This document shows positions 16,689 through 27,100 of a DNA stretch of 62,500 bases, one piece after another; positions within the stretch are counted from its first letter, which is position 1, and every line of letters begins with the position of its first letter. Location: NCBI GenBank assembly GCA_015231825.1, contig JADGAV010000022.1, positions 1 through 62,500 of the forward strand. Reading direction: 5' to 3'. The position numbers and the translations under genes are program-made. This DNA is from SAR324 cluster bacterium (GTDB taxonomy: Bacteria; SAR324; NAC60-12). The notes beneath the pieces are model-generated. The model searched no databases. It saw only the letters and a list, made by a program, of their open reading frames with translations, and had not been told where the DNA came from.

Positions 16689-18197
16689 CTAACTTTTCGG
16701 CATCGCTTTGAGATAAATAAGAGGGATCGCGTCAAGGGATTTGGAGGAATTCCTGATCGTGTAGTCTCGAAGGGATGCCGGAAGAAAAACACCCGATTTA
16801 GAAGCAAAAGTAAAGGGTGTGTTTCCCGAAGAATGGATAGTCCCTTCCCCTGTTACTCCAATCAGCAAGTGATAATCATCCCCTGTCTGCTCAGTATACT
16901 CGCATTGCGGCTGAACCGTGATCCGATCGGCGACAAAATCTGGAAAATCAACAATGCGTTCCTTTTTCCAAGCTTCTGTTTCTCCCAATTTCTCAAAAGT
17001 TGGACTCTGGTAAATTTCAGGTTTCATGACGGCAAATGCATCGTCAGTGTCCCAATTGCTTTGTGTGAGAACTTTCTGACCAAACATGACAATCAAACGT
17101 TCAAAATGAGGGGTTTGAAATTCAATCACTTCAACGCCATGCTGCAGGGAGTGCATTTGGCGGGGAGGAAAAGTCACCACATCACCGACACGAACCTTTT
17201 GCTTTCCCACAAAATCATACACTTGCTCCCGCAATTGCTTTTCATTTTTGCGTTGCAGTTCCGGAATTTGATTTAAAAATACTTGAGTCAAGGCCGGGGT
17301 GAGCGGTTCTAAAAGGTCAATCCCTTCTTTTTTCCGCAGTTCATCAAAATGCAGATCAATTTCTCTGCGGGTTTTTTCATAAACAGCAATCTGCTCCCTG
17401 AAATCCTCCAAATAGGGTCTGGCCCATTCATCGCCAAACCGTTCTTGATAGTCCAGAACCCGCTCCGTGTTCAACCCTGCTTTTACAACCCCTTCCCCTG
17501 AAGGCCAGGCTTCCAGATCGATTGAGGTGACAACATAAACTTCCCATTTTTGCTCATGCATCTCCAAATACAAGTCGCCGATCACTTCCTCGGCAACCGG
17601 ATTCAAGGTCTTCATAAGAATCAGGGAATCGGAATGATCCTTCAGGTATTCCTGTCGAAAAAGCGACATTGCGTAAGGCAGTTCTGTCGAATACCTTCCC
17701 TCTACAACTGAAACCACACCGCGTTTTTCCACTCCGGTGTACCATTCTTCATGCCCCCAGGGCTTCGGGATTTGAACCGTTTCCAAAAGAAGCGGCTGTC
17801 TGGAAGACAAAACGGGGACCTTTTGCTGTTCGGCAATTTTTTTCAGCGGATCATCCAATTCTTTTCTGAGAAACGATGCCATTTCTGCAGAAGAATACCC
17901 GAAATTTTTCCAGACACACCCTTTGAGCTCATTCGAAGAGATGTCGACACAGATCAATTCCTGGTATTTTTGAATCCGAGCCGGTTCCTGCCAGAATTCT
18001 TCCCTCTGCCGATTGAACAGCAGGAAAAAATCAATTCTCCTGTTCTCTTTCATCCAGCTTTGAATGGCTTCAAAAAACCGGGAAATCTCGTTGACATCAA
18101 ATTCCGAATGCTCTCTCAACTTTATTGCAAGAAAAGCACGGTGCTTTGACAGCAACTGAATCCCGTGCTGATATTTTTTCCATAGAACTGATTTCAT
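16689..18197 (-). CDS. Mannose-6-phosphate isomerase-like cupin protein
   Basis: In this 502-residue protein, residues 140-160 (PKPWGHEEWYTGVEKRGVV) recall the 'P..WGG' entry of class I phosphomannose isomerases. The later block VGDVVTFPPRQMHSLQHGVEVIEFQTP matches the 'P.G..H.L..G..V.E.Q..S' cupin metal region. The C-terminal 100 residues form a second cupin-like strand set (GVTGEGTIHSSGN, GVFLPASLRDYTI). The first 130 residues are an extra helical domain not found in ManA. Class I PMIs interconvert fructose-6-P and mannose-6-P for GDP-mannose, but the spacing of metal ligands cannot be verified here, so a related sugar-phosphate isomerase or cupin is possible. It is the distal gene of the minus-strand run. 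Confidence 0.6.
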   Translation of the reverse strand: MKSVLWKKYQHGIQLLSKHRAFLAIKLREHSEFDVNEISRFFEAIQSWMKENRRIDFFLLFNRQREEFWQEPARIQKYQELICVDISSNELKGCVWKNFGYSSAEMASFLRKELDDPLKKIAEQQKVPVLSSRQPLLLETVQIPKPWGHEEWYTGVEKRGVVSVVEGRYSTELPYAMSLFRQEYLKDHSDSLILMKTLNPVAEEVIGDLYLEMHEQKWEVYVVTSIDLEAWPSGEGVVKAGLNTERVLDYQERFGDEWARPYLEDFREQIAVYEKTRREIDLHFDELRKKEGIDLLEPLTPALTQVFLNQIPELQRKNEKQLREQVYDFVGKQKVRVGDVVTFPPRQMHSLQHGVEVIEFQTPHFERLIVMFGQKVLTQSNWDTDDAFAVMKPEIYQSPTFEKLGETEAWKKERIVDFPDFVADRITVQPQCEYTEQTGDDYHLLIGVTGEGTIHSSGNTPFTFASKSGVFLPASLRDYTIRNSSKSLDAIPLIYLKAMPKS

Positions 18198-18240
18198 TGG
18201 AAATTTTTCAAGTTTCAGTAATTTCAGAAAAGTGATGAAT

Positions 18241-19275
18241 TCAAAGGGTGGGTTTGGGCCAGGTATCAGTGAGCCGGTAGCCGCTCGGCCATGGATCTTC
18301 GGGATCGCACATCAGCTGGTGAGTACCGGTGATCCATCCTCGTCCCCGAATCGTCGGAACAATGGCCTCGATCTCCCCAAGGTGTGTTTTCTCTTTTAAG
18401 GAGCAATCGAATCTGGAATCAATTATAGAATGCCCCACAAAGCGATCCCCCACCTGCATTTCCCCTTTTGCGTGCAAGACCGCGATTCTTGCAGAACACC
18501 CGGTCCCGCAGGGAGAACGGTCTAGTTTTCCAGGATCAATAGCAACCGTGTTGCGGCCGCTGAGCACACCATTTTGGCGAGTAATGGGCATGGTAAATTG
18601 GCAAAACGAAATTTTATCCCAGTCAGGCTGGCTGGGATGTTGGAATTTAATTTGATCGTTGGCAGCTGCCGTGATCTTTGCACCGACTTCTGCCAATTCT
18701 CGTGCTTCATCAGGGACAATCTCAAACCCGAGACCAGGAGCGTCAACCAGTACAAAACTATCTCCTCCATAAGCTGTGTCAACCATTAACGTTCCAATTC
18801 CCGACACCTCAAGAGGAACTCCCAACTGATCTGCAAAGGAAGGGACGTTTTGAATTTCAATACTCTGGGCTTTCCCGTTACTGCAACTTGCCTTTACCTG
18901 TACAAGACCTGCAGGAGCTTCCAGAGAGAAGGAGGTCTCCGGTTCCTGCATCGGGACCATGCCGCTATCAAGCAGGACCGTTGCAACACAAATAGAATTG
19001 GATCCGGACATGGGTGGAGTATGTTCCGGTTCCATGATGATGAATCCAAAGGCAGCGGATTTGTTTTTGGAGGGAACCAGTAAGTTGATATGTTTAAACA
19101 CACCTCCCCGGGGTTCGTTCAAAACAAACCTGCGCAATGTCTGATCCTGCGCAATCCACCGAGACTGCTCCCACACACTGTCACCCGGTGGAGGAGCCAC
19201 TCCGCCGACAATGACGTTTCCCACTTCCCCTTCGGCATGACAGGAGACGACATGAATAATTTTTGTTGATCTCAT
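18241..19275 (-). CDS. Proline racemase family enzyme, Ser/Cys type (hydroxyproline epimerase or trans-3-hydroxyproline dehydratase)
   Basis: The 344-residue start at 19275 ([19 protein letters not shown]) fits family N-termini; a GTG at 19293 adds six residues. The first catalytic site reads MSGSNS (Ser90) where proline racemases have MCGH, and the second is SPCGTG (Cys256). Within the superfamily a Cys/Cys pair does racemisation or 4-hydroxyproline epimerisation, while a Ser/Cys pair is linked to 4-hydroxyproline 2-epimerase and/or trans-3-hydroxy-L-proline dehydratase activity. Length and the [13 protein letters not shown] and [18 protein letters not shown] blocks fit. It would serve uptake of (hydroxy)proline or collagen-like peptides. 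No other hydroxyproline gene is adjacent, so activity and physiology remain open. Confidence 0.8.
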   Translation of the reverse strand: MRSTKIIHVVSCHAEGEVGNVIVGGVAPPPGDSVWEQSRWIAQDQTLRRFVLNEPRGGVFKHINLLVPSKNKSAAFGFIIMEPEHTPPMSGSNSICVATVLLDSGMVPMQEPETSFSLEAPAGLVQVKASCSNGKAQSIEIQNVPSFADQLGVPLEVSGIGTLMVDTAYGGDSFVLVDAPGLGFEIVPDEARELAEVGAKITAAANDQIKFQHPSQPDWDKISFCQFTMPITRQNGVLSGRNTVAIDPGKLDRSPCGTGCSARIAVLHAKGEMQVGDRFVGHSIIDSRFDCSLKEKTHLGEIEAIVPTIRGRGWITGTHQLMCDPEDPWPSGYRLTDTWPKPTL

Positions 19276-19553
19276 GGTTACAATTGAATTCACTCGTTAT
19301 CAGGAAAGATTTCGCGAAGAAAGTGCCGTTTGGCAGGTTTTCTCACAGGACGCTATTCTCTATGCCGCATAATCTTTCATTTCGAGAACAATAAGAGCTA
19401 TATGGACTCTAAATCCAAAATATTTCAGGCCGTTTCTTGATGACCGGCATTCTTTTTATATCCTTTGGATTCAGCGACGTTCTACTATAGCACAGCGAAA
19501 AAAAGCAACAAGATTCCACTCCCGGGAGCAATCAGTTCCTGAGGAAATCTGCC
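19276..19553. other. Intergenic region, no gene seen
   Basis: The 278 bp between two minus-strand genes hold no convincing open frame, tRNA or strong hairpin. The region must contain the promoter of the proline-racemase-family gene, but I cannot point to a clear -35/-10 pair. Confidence 0.5.
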
Positions 19554-21248
19554 TTATTCGTTTTGTCGTTCCTTTTCCAGATCAATGAGTTGCCCCTGCT
19601 TGACACGGAGGTCAAAAAACTTCAAATCAAAGCTGCGATTGTTGGCATCCATCTGTATTTTAAAAGATTGGGGCTGCTGGCCTATGTAGATCAAATACTC
19701 TCCTACCTGATGAGGAGGGCCAAAATATTTTAATTTGCTGGATGCCTGAAACAATTTCAACTGGAAATCTTCCTGATGGAGAATAAAAGCAATTCGTTCA
19801 GCGTCAAACACCCGCTGATCATAAGCAGGGTACCGGACAGAACGGGGAACCAGTCCATAGGAGCTGCCAATCAACTCTTCCTGACTTTCAAACAGTATTC
19901 GCCACTGCAGGAAGTATGTACTGCGAAAAGTTTTGATTTTCTCCTTTTTCAAATATGCAATGATCGCCGGAACCGTCTCACCTGAGGTCAACACCGTCTC
20001 CACGCGTTTTCCGTCCTTCCAGACATCATCGCTGACCATACTGGCATGAATTGAGTGGAAATGATTGGACCAGCCGAGACCGGCAATCAGAAGCAGCGGA
20101 GCTGCAGCAAAAAATTTCAATGGCCCTTGAAATTTCTTGATCAGGATTGCGTTCGTATGCCCGGCAAGCACCGCCAGCATTGGAAAAAGAGAGACAAAAT
20201 ATCTCAGGCTTCTCCCGGTGTCTTTTGTAACCAGGTTGATCAGAAGGTGAATCAAGAGGTAGAGTAAAAAAAGAACGATCAGGGGAGGAGGAGATTCAGG
20301 ATGCTTAGCCTTCAAGAACCCTTTGAACAGTTCAATCAAAGAAGAGAAATGGAATACAAAAACCCAAATGATCAAAAATGCGAAGGCCAGATATTCCAGA
20401 TAGGCCGTCAGACCAACTGTCCCAACAAATTCGGAATTCTGACTGCTGAAAAAGCCGGGCAGGTATTCTGTAAAAAGCGGAATGAAGTTTTCAATGGCAC
20501 GCGTGAAAAGCCTGCCTTCCGTTTGTTGGAACAGCGATTTAAAATTTGCAAACTGGTGACTGAGATTGAAGTGCAGCAGCGGAAAAACCCCAACCAATAC
20601 CCCTGCCAGCATCGGGACCAGAGCCTGCTTTTTCCAGAAAATTTTTTTCCAGTAGAAAGATGCCGTAAAAATCGTAATCAGAAGCGGAATGATCAATTCC
20701 ATGTTGTAGTATGCAAATCCACTGCAGAAACCGAGCAGAAAAAAATAAACTTTTTTGCATTTTTTTTCATAGGCAATCTCTACAAAAATCCACAGGATCA
20801 GAAGAGAAAGAAAGGGAAGGAGGATGTATCCCCCCCTCACCTTGAAGTGCCATTCAATCAAGGCAGTGGTCGCTGCCAGAATTGTCGAAGAAAAAAGCGC
20901 TGTTGTCAGGTCAAAGTGCTTCAAACAAAAGCAGTAGGTGAGCAGGAGAGTCAGAATTGCGAAAACCAGCGCCACCAGTTTCAATGAAATCGAAGAAATT
21001 CCAAAAAGCAAAAAAGGGATCACTGCCAGATAAGCTTCAATTGCTCCTCCTCCGCCATAGGCTTGCCCGTAGAAAAAAACGGGATTGGCATCCTGATCGA
21101 TAATGTGCTTTGCCATGATTCCGACCACCCCTTCGTCTCCATCAACATGAGATTGGGACGTCCAAAGTATCGCAAAATACAGTCCAGTCGTCAGGATCAG
21201 GAGGAAAAGGAACGGCAGGTGTTTTAAGCTTTGAGGAGAAACAGTCAT
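19554..21248 (-). CDS. Polytopic membrane protein, GT39-like glycosyltransferase
   Basis: I choose ATG 21248 (MTVSPQSLKHLPF), because the longer frame from 21299 would overlap the glutamate racemase gene by 35 bp. The 564 residues begin with a helix (LPFLFLLILTTGLYFAIL), followed at once by the loop SHVDGDEGVVGIMAKHIIDQ. The DGDEGVVG acidic motif in the first extracytoplasmic loop is the hallmark of PMT/ArnT (GT39/GT83) enzymes and related archaeal-type membrane transferases. About ten more helices and a soluble tail of about 150 residues follow. It probably transfers sugar from a polyprenyl-phosphate donor at the outer face of the inner membrane. Acceptor unknown. Closely follows murI. Confidence 0.7.
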   Translation of the reverse strand: MTVSPQSLKHLPFLFLLILTTGLYFAILWTSQSHVDGDEGVVGIMAKHIIDQDANPVFFYGQAYGGGGAIEAYLAVIPFLLFGISSISLKLVALVFAILTLLLTYCFCLKHFDLTTALFSSTILAATTALIEWHFKVRGGYILLPFLSLLILWIFVEIAYEKKCKKVYFFLLGFCSGFAYYNMELIIPLLITIFTASFYWKKIFWKKQALVPMLAGVLVGVFPLLHFNLSHQFANFKSLFQQTEGRLFTRAIENFIPLFTEYLPGFFSSQNSEFVGTVGLTAYLEYLAFAFLIIWVFVFHFSSLIELFKGFLKAKHPESPPPLIVLFLLYLLIHLLINLVTKDTGRSLRYFVSLFPMLAVLAGHTNAILIKKFQGPLKFFAAAPLLLIAGLGWSNHFHSIHASMVSDDVWKDGKRVETVLTSGETVPAIIAYLKKEKIKTFRSTYFLQWRILFESQEELIGSSYGLVPRSVRYPAYDQRVFDAERIAFILHQEDFQLKLFQASSKLKYFGPPHQVGEYLIYIGQQPQSFKIQMDANNRSFDLKFFDLRVKQGQLIDLEKERQNE

Positions 21249-21264
21249 GGTTTTCTGCAAGCGG

Positions 21265-22176
21265 TCATTCTGAACACACTTCTCCTGAATCGAAGTCAAA
21301 CAGGTCAGGTTTCAGAGTATAGTTTTTGAGAGCCGCCACAGTAGGAGGTGAATGAGATAAAAAGTGGGACAAGGTTTCTATTTCACGAAGTGGAAGCGAG
21401 TATCGCGAGACAAATTCCACAGAGAGGTAAGGGTGATCTGAGCTTTGACCCTTTTCTTTAGAAACTTTTCGAAAGATAGTTTGAGCCGCTTCTTCATTGG
21501 GGTTGAGTATCGTCATTCGGGGAAAGCCAAGATCAGCAAACACCTGCTCAAACATTGCTTGCCGGTATGCATAATGGGTGCATCCCAAAAAAGCAAAGTC
21601 GGGAGCAAAGGGGGATTCCGCTGCCATGACTGCTTCCGTATAAAATCTAATTTTCTCGAAAACAGCTGCCCCCGGAAGATCATTGGAGATTTGAGTGGCG
21701 AGTCCGGGAAGCGACTGGGAAACAATCCGGTGGGCTGCGATCCCGTTTTTTTTCAGCTCTTTGGCATAAATATCCTCTTTAATGGTGGTTTCGGCAGCAA
21801 ACAGCAAAACTCCGGACGATGGAGAGGAAGCTAAATGGTGAAGCAGCAGGGAGCTGCCGATTTCTATCATTCCTGCAATCGGGAGCAACTCCTGCCGGTA
21901 AAAGAGCGTTTCTTCAATCAGAACCGAGAGTGAGTTACAGGCGACAAAAATAAAATCTGGATGGTACCAGCGATGGATTCCATACAAAGCACGATTGAAT
22001 GTCTGAATCTTCAGATCCCGGGTCTTCATCTGGTTGTAACCCAGATCATCTTCAGGAACAGCGTTGATGTATTTGATTTCGGTGCGAAGGGGAAGGGAAG
22101 AATGTTCCAAATGGTGAGCCAGTGATGCGCAGACAGATAATCCGCCTAATCCGGAATCGATGATGGCAATTTTCAT
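21265..22176 (-). CDS. murI: Glutamate racemase
   Basis: In this 303-residue protein, IIDSGLGGLSV at 5-15 is the substrate-binding loop. Cys80 in VACNSLSVL and Cys199 in LGCTHYAY are the two catalytic bases of aspartate/glutamate racemases, giving D-glutamate for peptidoglycan. The usual ACNTA motif is ACNSL here, and the protein is some 30 residues longer than typical MurI, so an amino-acid racemase of related specificity cannot be excluded. It lies 15 bp after the PilZ-like gene and 16 bp before the membrane glycosyltransferase gene, so all are probably co-transcribed in a housekeeping/envelope run. Confidence 0.85.
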   Translation of the reverse strand: MKIAIIDSGLGGLSVCASLAHHLEHSSLPLRTEIKYINAVPEDDLGYNQMKTRDLKIQTFNRALYGIHRWYHPDFIFVACNSLSVLIEETLFYRQELLPIAGMIEIGSSLLLHHLASSPSSGVLLFAAETTIKEDIYAKELKKNGIAAHRIVSQSLPGLATQISNDLPGAAVFEKIRFYTEAVMAAESPFAPDFAFLGCTHYAYRQAMFEQVFADLGFPRMTILNPNEEAAQTIFRKVSKEKGQSSDHPYLSVEFVSRYSLPLREIETLSHFLSHSPPTVAALKNYTLKPDLFDFDSGEVCSE

Positions 22177-22191
22177 ACAAACAGGGTTTTT

Positions 22192-22569
22192 CTATGCTTC
22201 TTGAGACATCATGAACATATAGCAGGAATCTTCCTCGGAAATACTCTCATTTAATTTTTCCAATTTTTCTTCGAGATGGATTCCCATGTACCAAAGATCA
22301 TCCTTCTGCAAAACCCAACAGACACTTCCTTCTCGACTCAAATTCGTGGATCTTCCTGACAACCCATGGTCTTTTTGAATATGAAAGCGCACCTGATAAC
22401 TTTTTCCTGCTTCAATGGGGATACAGCTCACAACTTTCAAACCGTGAGGAGACCAATTCAGCACTTCTCCCCTGCCGAACTGCCGATTTACTGTAATCGC
22501 CAGTTTGTGATGGTGGGTAATCGACAGGCGATGATGATAGTCAAATCGTTCTTCTTTCCTCATCGGCAT
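22192..22569 (-). CDS. Small PilZ-like domain protein
   Basis: The frame is open from 22764, but that start would overlap the TPR gene by 152 bp, so I place the start at Met 22569 (125 residues), 44 bp after the TPR stop. The protein shows RKEERFDYHHR, then NWSPHGLKVV about 25 residues later, resembling the RxxxR and [DN]xSxxG parts of PilZ c-di-GMP receptors, and the beta-barrel strand pattern fits (YQVRFHIQ, WYMGIHL). The first motif is imperfect (R-K-E-E-R), so nucleotide binding is uncertain. It could link c-di-GMP to envelope or motility functions; another PilZ-like protein occurs at 42.5 kb. Confidence 0.55.
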   Translation of the reverse strand: MPMRKEERFDYHHRLSITHHHKLAITVNRQFGRGEVLNWSPHGLKVVSCIPIEAGKSYQVRFHIQKDHGLSGRSTNLSREGSVCWVLQKDDLWYMGIHLEEKLEKLNESISEEDSCYMFMMSQEA

Positions 22570-22612
22570 CTTTATTTGTTTGGTTTCAGTGGTTCTGGGG
22601 CCAGGAGCAGGC

Positions 22613-23995
22613 TTATTTCTCGGACTTCGCCAATTTTTGGGCTTCCCGCGCGTATTCGTCTGCTCGATCTTTTTCTCCAAGTTCTTCATAGACATCTGCC
22701 AGAATCTCATAATCACTGACTCGAGGATAGATGGAGATGATCTCTTCCAGAAGGGATGCGGCATCTGTCAGAAAATTGTCATCAATCAGATCCTGTGCCT
22801 CTTCTTCCAGAGTGTTGACATACTGATCCAGTTCCTCGTGCGCCGCTTCAAAGCCAGGATCAATTTCCAGTGTTTTTCTCCAAAACTCGAGAGCAAGCTT
22901 CGTTTGACGTTTGAATTTGTAGATCATTCCCAATCGGAAAGTCCACTCCGGATTTTTCCTCTCTTCAAGCAGCGCTTGATACAAACTGATTGCTTTGTCC
23001 CGCTCATTTTTCTGATAGCATTGATCCGCCGCCTTGATCATCTCATCCAGGTGAAACAGTCCATGGGATTTGGTGAGCAGTTCTCCAACATAGACATAAT
23101 ACTTCAGCATGGTGAAGGGTTTTTTCATTCTCCGGTGAAGAATTGCCAGGTTGAGCAGGGTTGTACGGTCACATACTTCTTTTTTGAGGATATTGAAAAA
23201 GATATATTTTGCTTTCTCGAAATCTTCTTTGTATTCCGCATAAGCAATAGCCAGATTGGTTTCAATCATGTTGCTGTTCGGGTGAAGCGTTTCTGCTTTG
23301 TGATAATATTGCAATGCCAATTCTCCAAATCGGGCTACATCATATAAAACCGCTAAATCAAACTGATGTTTCCAGGAATCCGGATGTTTTTTGGACTGTT
23401 CTTCAAAGTGGGCAATCCACATTTCTGCTGCTTCAACATCAGTTTCTACCACTTCAATTTCGGTGCCCAGCTTGAAGCGGCTTGGCATTTCTTGATTTTT
23501 AAAACCTGGAATCGAATCCTCGTATTTCAGTTGATAACCTGTTCGTCGAAAAACCACAAATTGTTCAACAATCCGTGTTTGACGAACCAGGTTTTCATCC
23601 ATTGTGGGAACTTTAAAATAGCAGGCGGCCATGTTGTAACGAGCAAAATCGAACTTCGGATTGACTTTCAATGCTCCTTGATACATCTGAAATGCTTTTT
23701 TATACTCCTCCCGCTGACGGTAAGCATTCCCGATTTCATTCATCAAACGGAAATTTTTAGTGTCGAATTCAATCACTGCCAGGCCGACGGCAATCGCCTT
23801 TTCCGGTTGGCCGGAACGGAGATAATTGCTGAGCTGGGCACGTGCTTCCTCCAGGTAAGAAGGATCCTGGTGAATCGCTTCACGAATATTGAGCATTGCC
23901 CGGTTATACAGTTTCTTGGAAAAATTGAGCAGAGCCTTGCTCCATTCTGCCTGCGCCGTTGAAACATGCTCTCTGGCTGCATCTGATTTTGCCAT
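22613..23995 (-). CDS. TPR repeat protein
   Basis: This 460-residue soluble protein is built of tetratricopeptide-like helical pairs, for example NAYRQREEYKKAFQMYQGAL followed by KVNP and FARYNMAACYF, and near the end DVYEELGEKDRADEYAREA. I count seven to nine units separated by one atypical region at about 150-205. TPR arrays bind partners and assemble complexes, but no catalytic domain is visible and the partner is unknown. No signal peptide is present, so it acts in the cytoplasm. It is downstream of smc by 129 bp, and upstream of the PilZ-like and murI genes on the same strand, which suggests one transcript. Confidence 0.8.
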   Translation of the reverse strand: MAKSDAAREHVSTAQAEWSKALLNFSKKLYNRAMLNIREAIHQDPSYLEEARAQLSNYLRSGQPEKAIAVGLAVIEFDTKNFRLMNEIGNAYRQREEYKKAFQMYQGALKVNPKFDFARYNMAACYFKVPTMDENLVRQTRIVEQFVVFRRTGYQLKYEDSIPGFKNQEMPSRFKLGTEIEVVETDVEAAEMWIAHFEEQSKKHPDSWKHQFDLAVLYDVARFGELALQYYHKAETLHPNSNMIETNLAIAYAEYKEDFEKAKYIFFNILKKEVCDRTTLLNLAILHRRMKKPFTMLKYYVYVGELLTKSHGLFHLDEMIKAADQCYQKNERDKAISLYQALLEERKNPEWTFRLGMIYKFKRQTKLALEFWRKTLEIDPGFEAAHEELDQYVNTLEEEAQDLIDDNFLTDAASLLEEIISIYPRVSDYEILADVYEELGEKDRADEYAREAQKLAKSEK

Positions 23996-24124
23996 GCCAT
24001 ATACTCCAAGGTTAGTTGCTGGCCTTTTTTCTGCCTCTTCTCTTGTCTAATTTTTCAGACGGGATGTATTTTGCTGCGCAGCTTTTCCAATTTGCTGCAC
24101 GCTTCTTCAAATTCTGGAATAAAA

Positions 24125-27100
24125 TCAACCAGCCATTACGGCGGCTTCATTGAATTGAACCGAAACCGTTTTTGAAATGCCTGGTTCCTCCATGGTCACT
24201 CCGTAGAGGCGACTACCGATTTCCATCGTCTTTTTATTATGAGTGATAACAATAAACTGGGTATTTTCTACCATCTGCCGAATCAAGCCATTGAATCGAC
24301 CGACATTGACATCATCCAACGGAGCATCCACTTCATCAAGTAGGCAAAATGGACTGGGTTTGATCAGAAAGATTGCAAAAATCAGGGAAATCGCTGTCAA
24401 CGCCTTTTCCCCTCCAGAAAGCAAATTCAAATTCTGCAGTTTTTTTCCTGGAGGCTGCGCGATGATATCCACTCCTGCTTCGAGTACATCCTCTGTATCG
24501 GTTAAAATCATGCTGGCCTCTCCTCCTTCAAACAAGGAGTTGAAAAGTTCCTTGAAATGTTTATTGATCAGGTCAAAAGCTTCCTGAAAACGACGTCGGG
24601 ACTCCTGATTGATTTCACGGATGGATTGGCGCAAATCATTGACCGCTTTCTGGAGGTCTGCCGATTGCCGGGAAAGGAATTCAATCCTTTCCTGCAGAGC
24701 AGCATATTCTTCAGGAGCAGCCAGGTTGACATTGGGCATTTCGCTCATTTGTGCTTTCAGTTTTTTAAAACGCGAGCTCAGCTGGTTTTCCCTTAAACCG
24801 GTCAAATCCAAATCCTCCAACATTTCCTCCGGTGAACGTCCGTACGTATTTATCATCTGCTGTTCAATCTGCTCACGCTGCATTCTCTGCTCGCTGGTCC
24901 GCAAACTTTCAGCATGAATGTTGGTCATCAACTGATCCAGCTCCTTTGCCATTTCCTGAAGGCCGATACTGGCTCTCGATCTTTTTTCTGTTATCTCCTG
25001 AACGGAGCGGGTTTGCGCCTCCAACTGCTCCTTCAGACGCTCACGCTGCATCAGCATGCTGTCAAAATTTTGATCAATGTCATCGATCAGCTGTCTGCTT
25101 TTTTCAATTTTCCCTGCAATTTCTTCTTGCGAATTTTCCAGAACCCTCAGCCGTTTGCGCCCCTCAGCCATCTCATGCTCCAGACGCTGATCTCGTTCCT
25201 GCCCGGTTTTCAGCTGCTCAAAAACTTCAGTTAAAGATACCCTTGTGCTCAAAAGTGTTTCTGAGATATCTTCCAAATTGCGTTGCTGAACCCGAATAGA
25301 TTCCTGGTGCTGTTCCATCTGCGTTTCCAGATGCTGCCGTTCAGCGCCAAGCTCTAAAAATCTTGCTTCAATTTCGTCCAAATTGTGCCGGCATCTTTCC
25401 AAATCTTTGCGCAGCTGATCCCTGTCTGTCCCAAGCTGAACACCCACTTGTCCGGCTCTTCGGTGTTCCAATTGGTCGTGTTCCAACTCTTTGTGAAAAC
25501 GTGACAATTCCAATTCCCCTTCATGCTGCAGACCCTTTTCTGCTTCGATTTTAAGAACCTGCTGCTGCTGCTGAATTTTAAGAACCGATTGTTCTTCCTG
25601 GAGGGAATCAACGTCTTTTTTCAAGCGGATTGAACTGGCTTGCAGTTCTTCAATCTGTGTTTTTCGTTCCAAAAATCCAAAAGAATTTTTGCGCGGTCGG
25701 CCGATTTTTGCAGTTCCCTGACGGGTATAATAAGTACCCTGAGGGGAAATCCATTCAACAAACTTTTCATTCTTCGTCAACGTACGCCAGTTTTGTTCAT
25801 TTTCGACTATATAAATCTGACTCAAAAACCCCTGCGAAAACGTCTCTGCCGGCTCGGAAAATTGAACAAAATCCGTCAAGGGGACTGCTTCGGGAGGAAG
25901 GGAGCCCCGGAAATTCTGCAAGGGGCCGTCCAGGGCGCAGAAGCCCAGGCGACCCACATCGTTCTCCCGGCAGAATTGCTCGATTGCTGCAAGATTTTCT
26001 GTTTTTTCAACCAGCAGCAAATCCAAATATTCCGTCAATGCAGGTCCGATTTTGGCAATCAGCGGAGGATCCATTGTCAAAAATTCGGCCAACACGCCCA
26101 AAATCCCCAAGCGCTTTTTGTCTTCAGGAGAACGGTTCAACAAGTCCAAAAAGGACTTAACGCTTTCATCAAAATCTTCATATTGATTTTGAATGATTGT
26201 CAGAGACTCCAAATGCGACTGAGTCGTCTGGTATTCGGACAGTTTTTTCTGATGCCTGTTTTCATTGAGTAGCAGCTGTTCTTCCTGCAGGGAAAGTTCA
26301 GCTTCAAACTGTTCCAGCCGTTGATGTATCCCCTTCTGGATTGCTTCAACCCTGCTGATTTTTTCCTGGGTCTGGCCCACTTTGCTTTCCGCCTGCTGGA
26401 GCTGTAGCTGGTTGGCCTGGATCTGTTCCTGAAGTCTCAACTGACGTTCATTCAAATTGCTGAGACGATCCTCCAGAAACCCCTTTTGGTTCGTGTGATT
26501 CGTCAATTGAGTATGAATGGCAAGAAGCCGTTTTTGAAATTCCTGCACCTCGTCATTCAATGTAAACAATATATCGCTTTCTTCCACGCGAGAGGCTTCA
26601 ATACGATTGACTTCCGCCTGGAGGTCTCCATGTTGATTTTCCTGGGAACTCGTTTCCTGCCGGGTGGTCTCCAGCTGCACCTGCAAATCGGATACTTTGC
26701 CACGCAATTCTTCCAGTTCCCTTGTGTGCTGACGAACCCATTCTTCCGAATTCCTCAGGTTTTGCTGTTCCAGTGTCCGCTTACTTTCATTTTCCTGAAT
26801 TTCCTTTTCCTTTTGAAACCCTTCTTCACGGAATCGATCCAACTGCGCCGTCTGAAGGCCGAGATCAGCAGTCATAGTTTCCAGTTGAGCTTCCTCATTT
26901 CCGCGCTTTTCCAGCAGCATTGACTGCCTTTCTTTATGCTGGTCGGTGGCACTTTCTGCCGTCTTTTCCTGACGCATGGCATTTTGCCACTTCAAGCTTG
27001 ACAGCTGCTGATCAATCAGTTGACTTTGTTCTTTGAGTTCCAGGAAGAAATTAGCCTTTTCAACCTGATCACTGAGGTTTTCTTCCTGCCGATGCAATTC

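Noticed and set aside
20301..20987. Plus-strand frame of 228 codons inside the membrane glycosyltransferase gene
   Set aside because: Antisense of hydrophobic codons gives a Gln/Lys-rich product without family character; the minus-strand gene is well supported.
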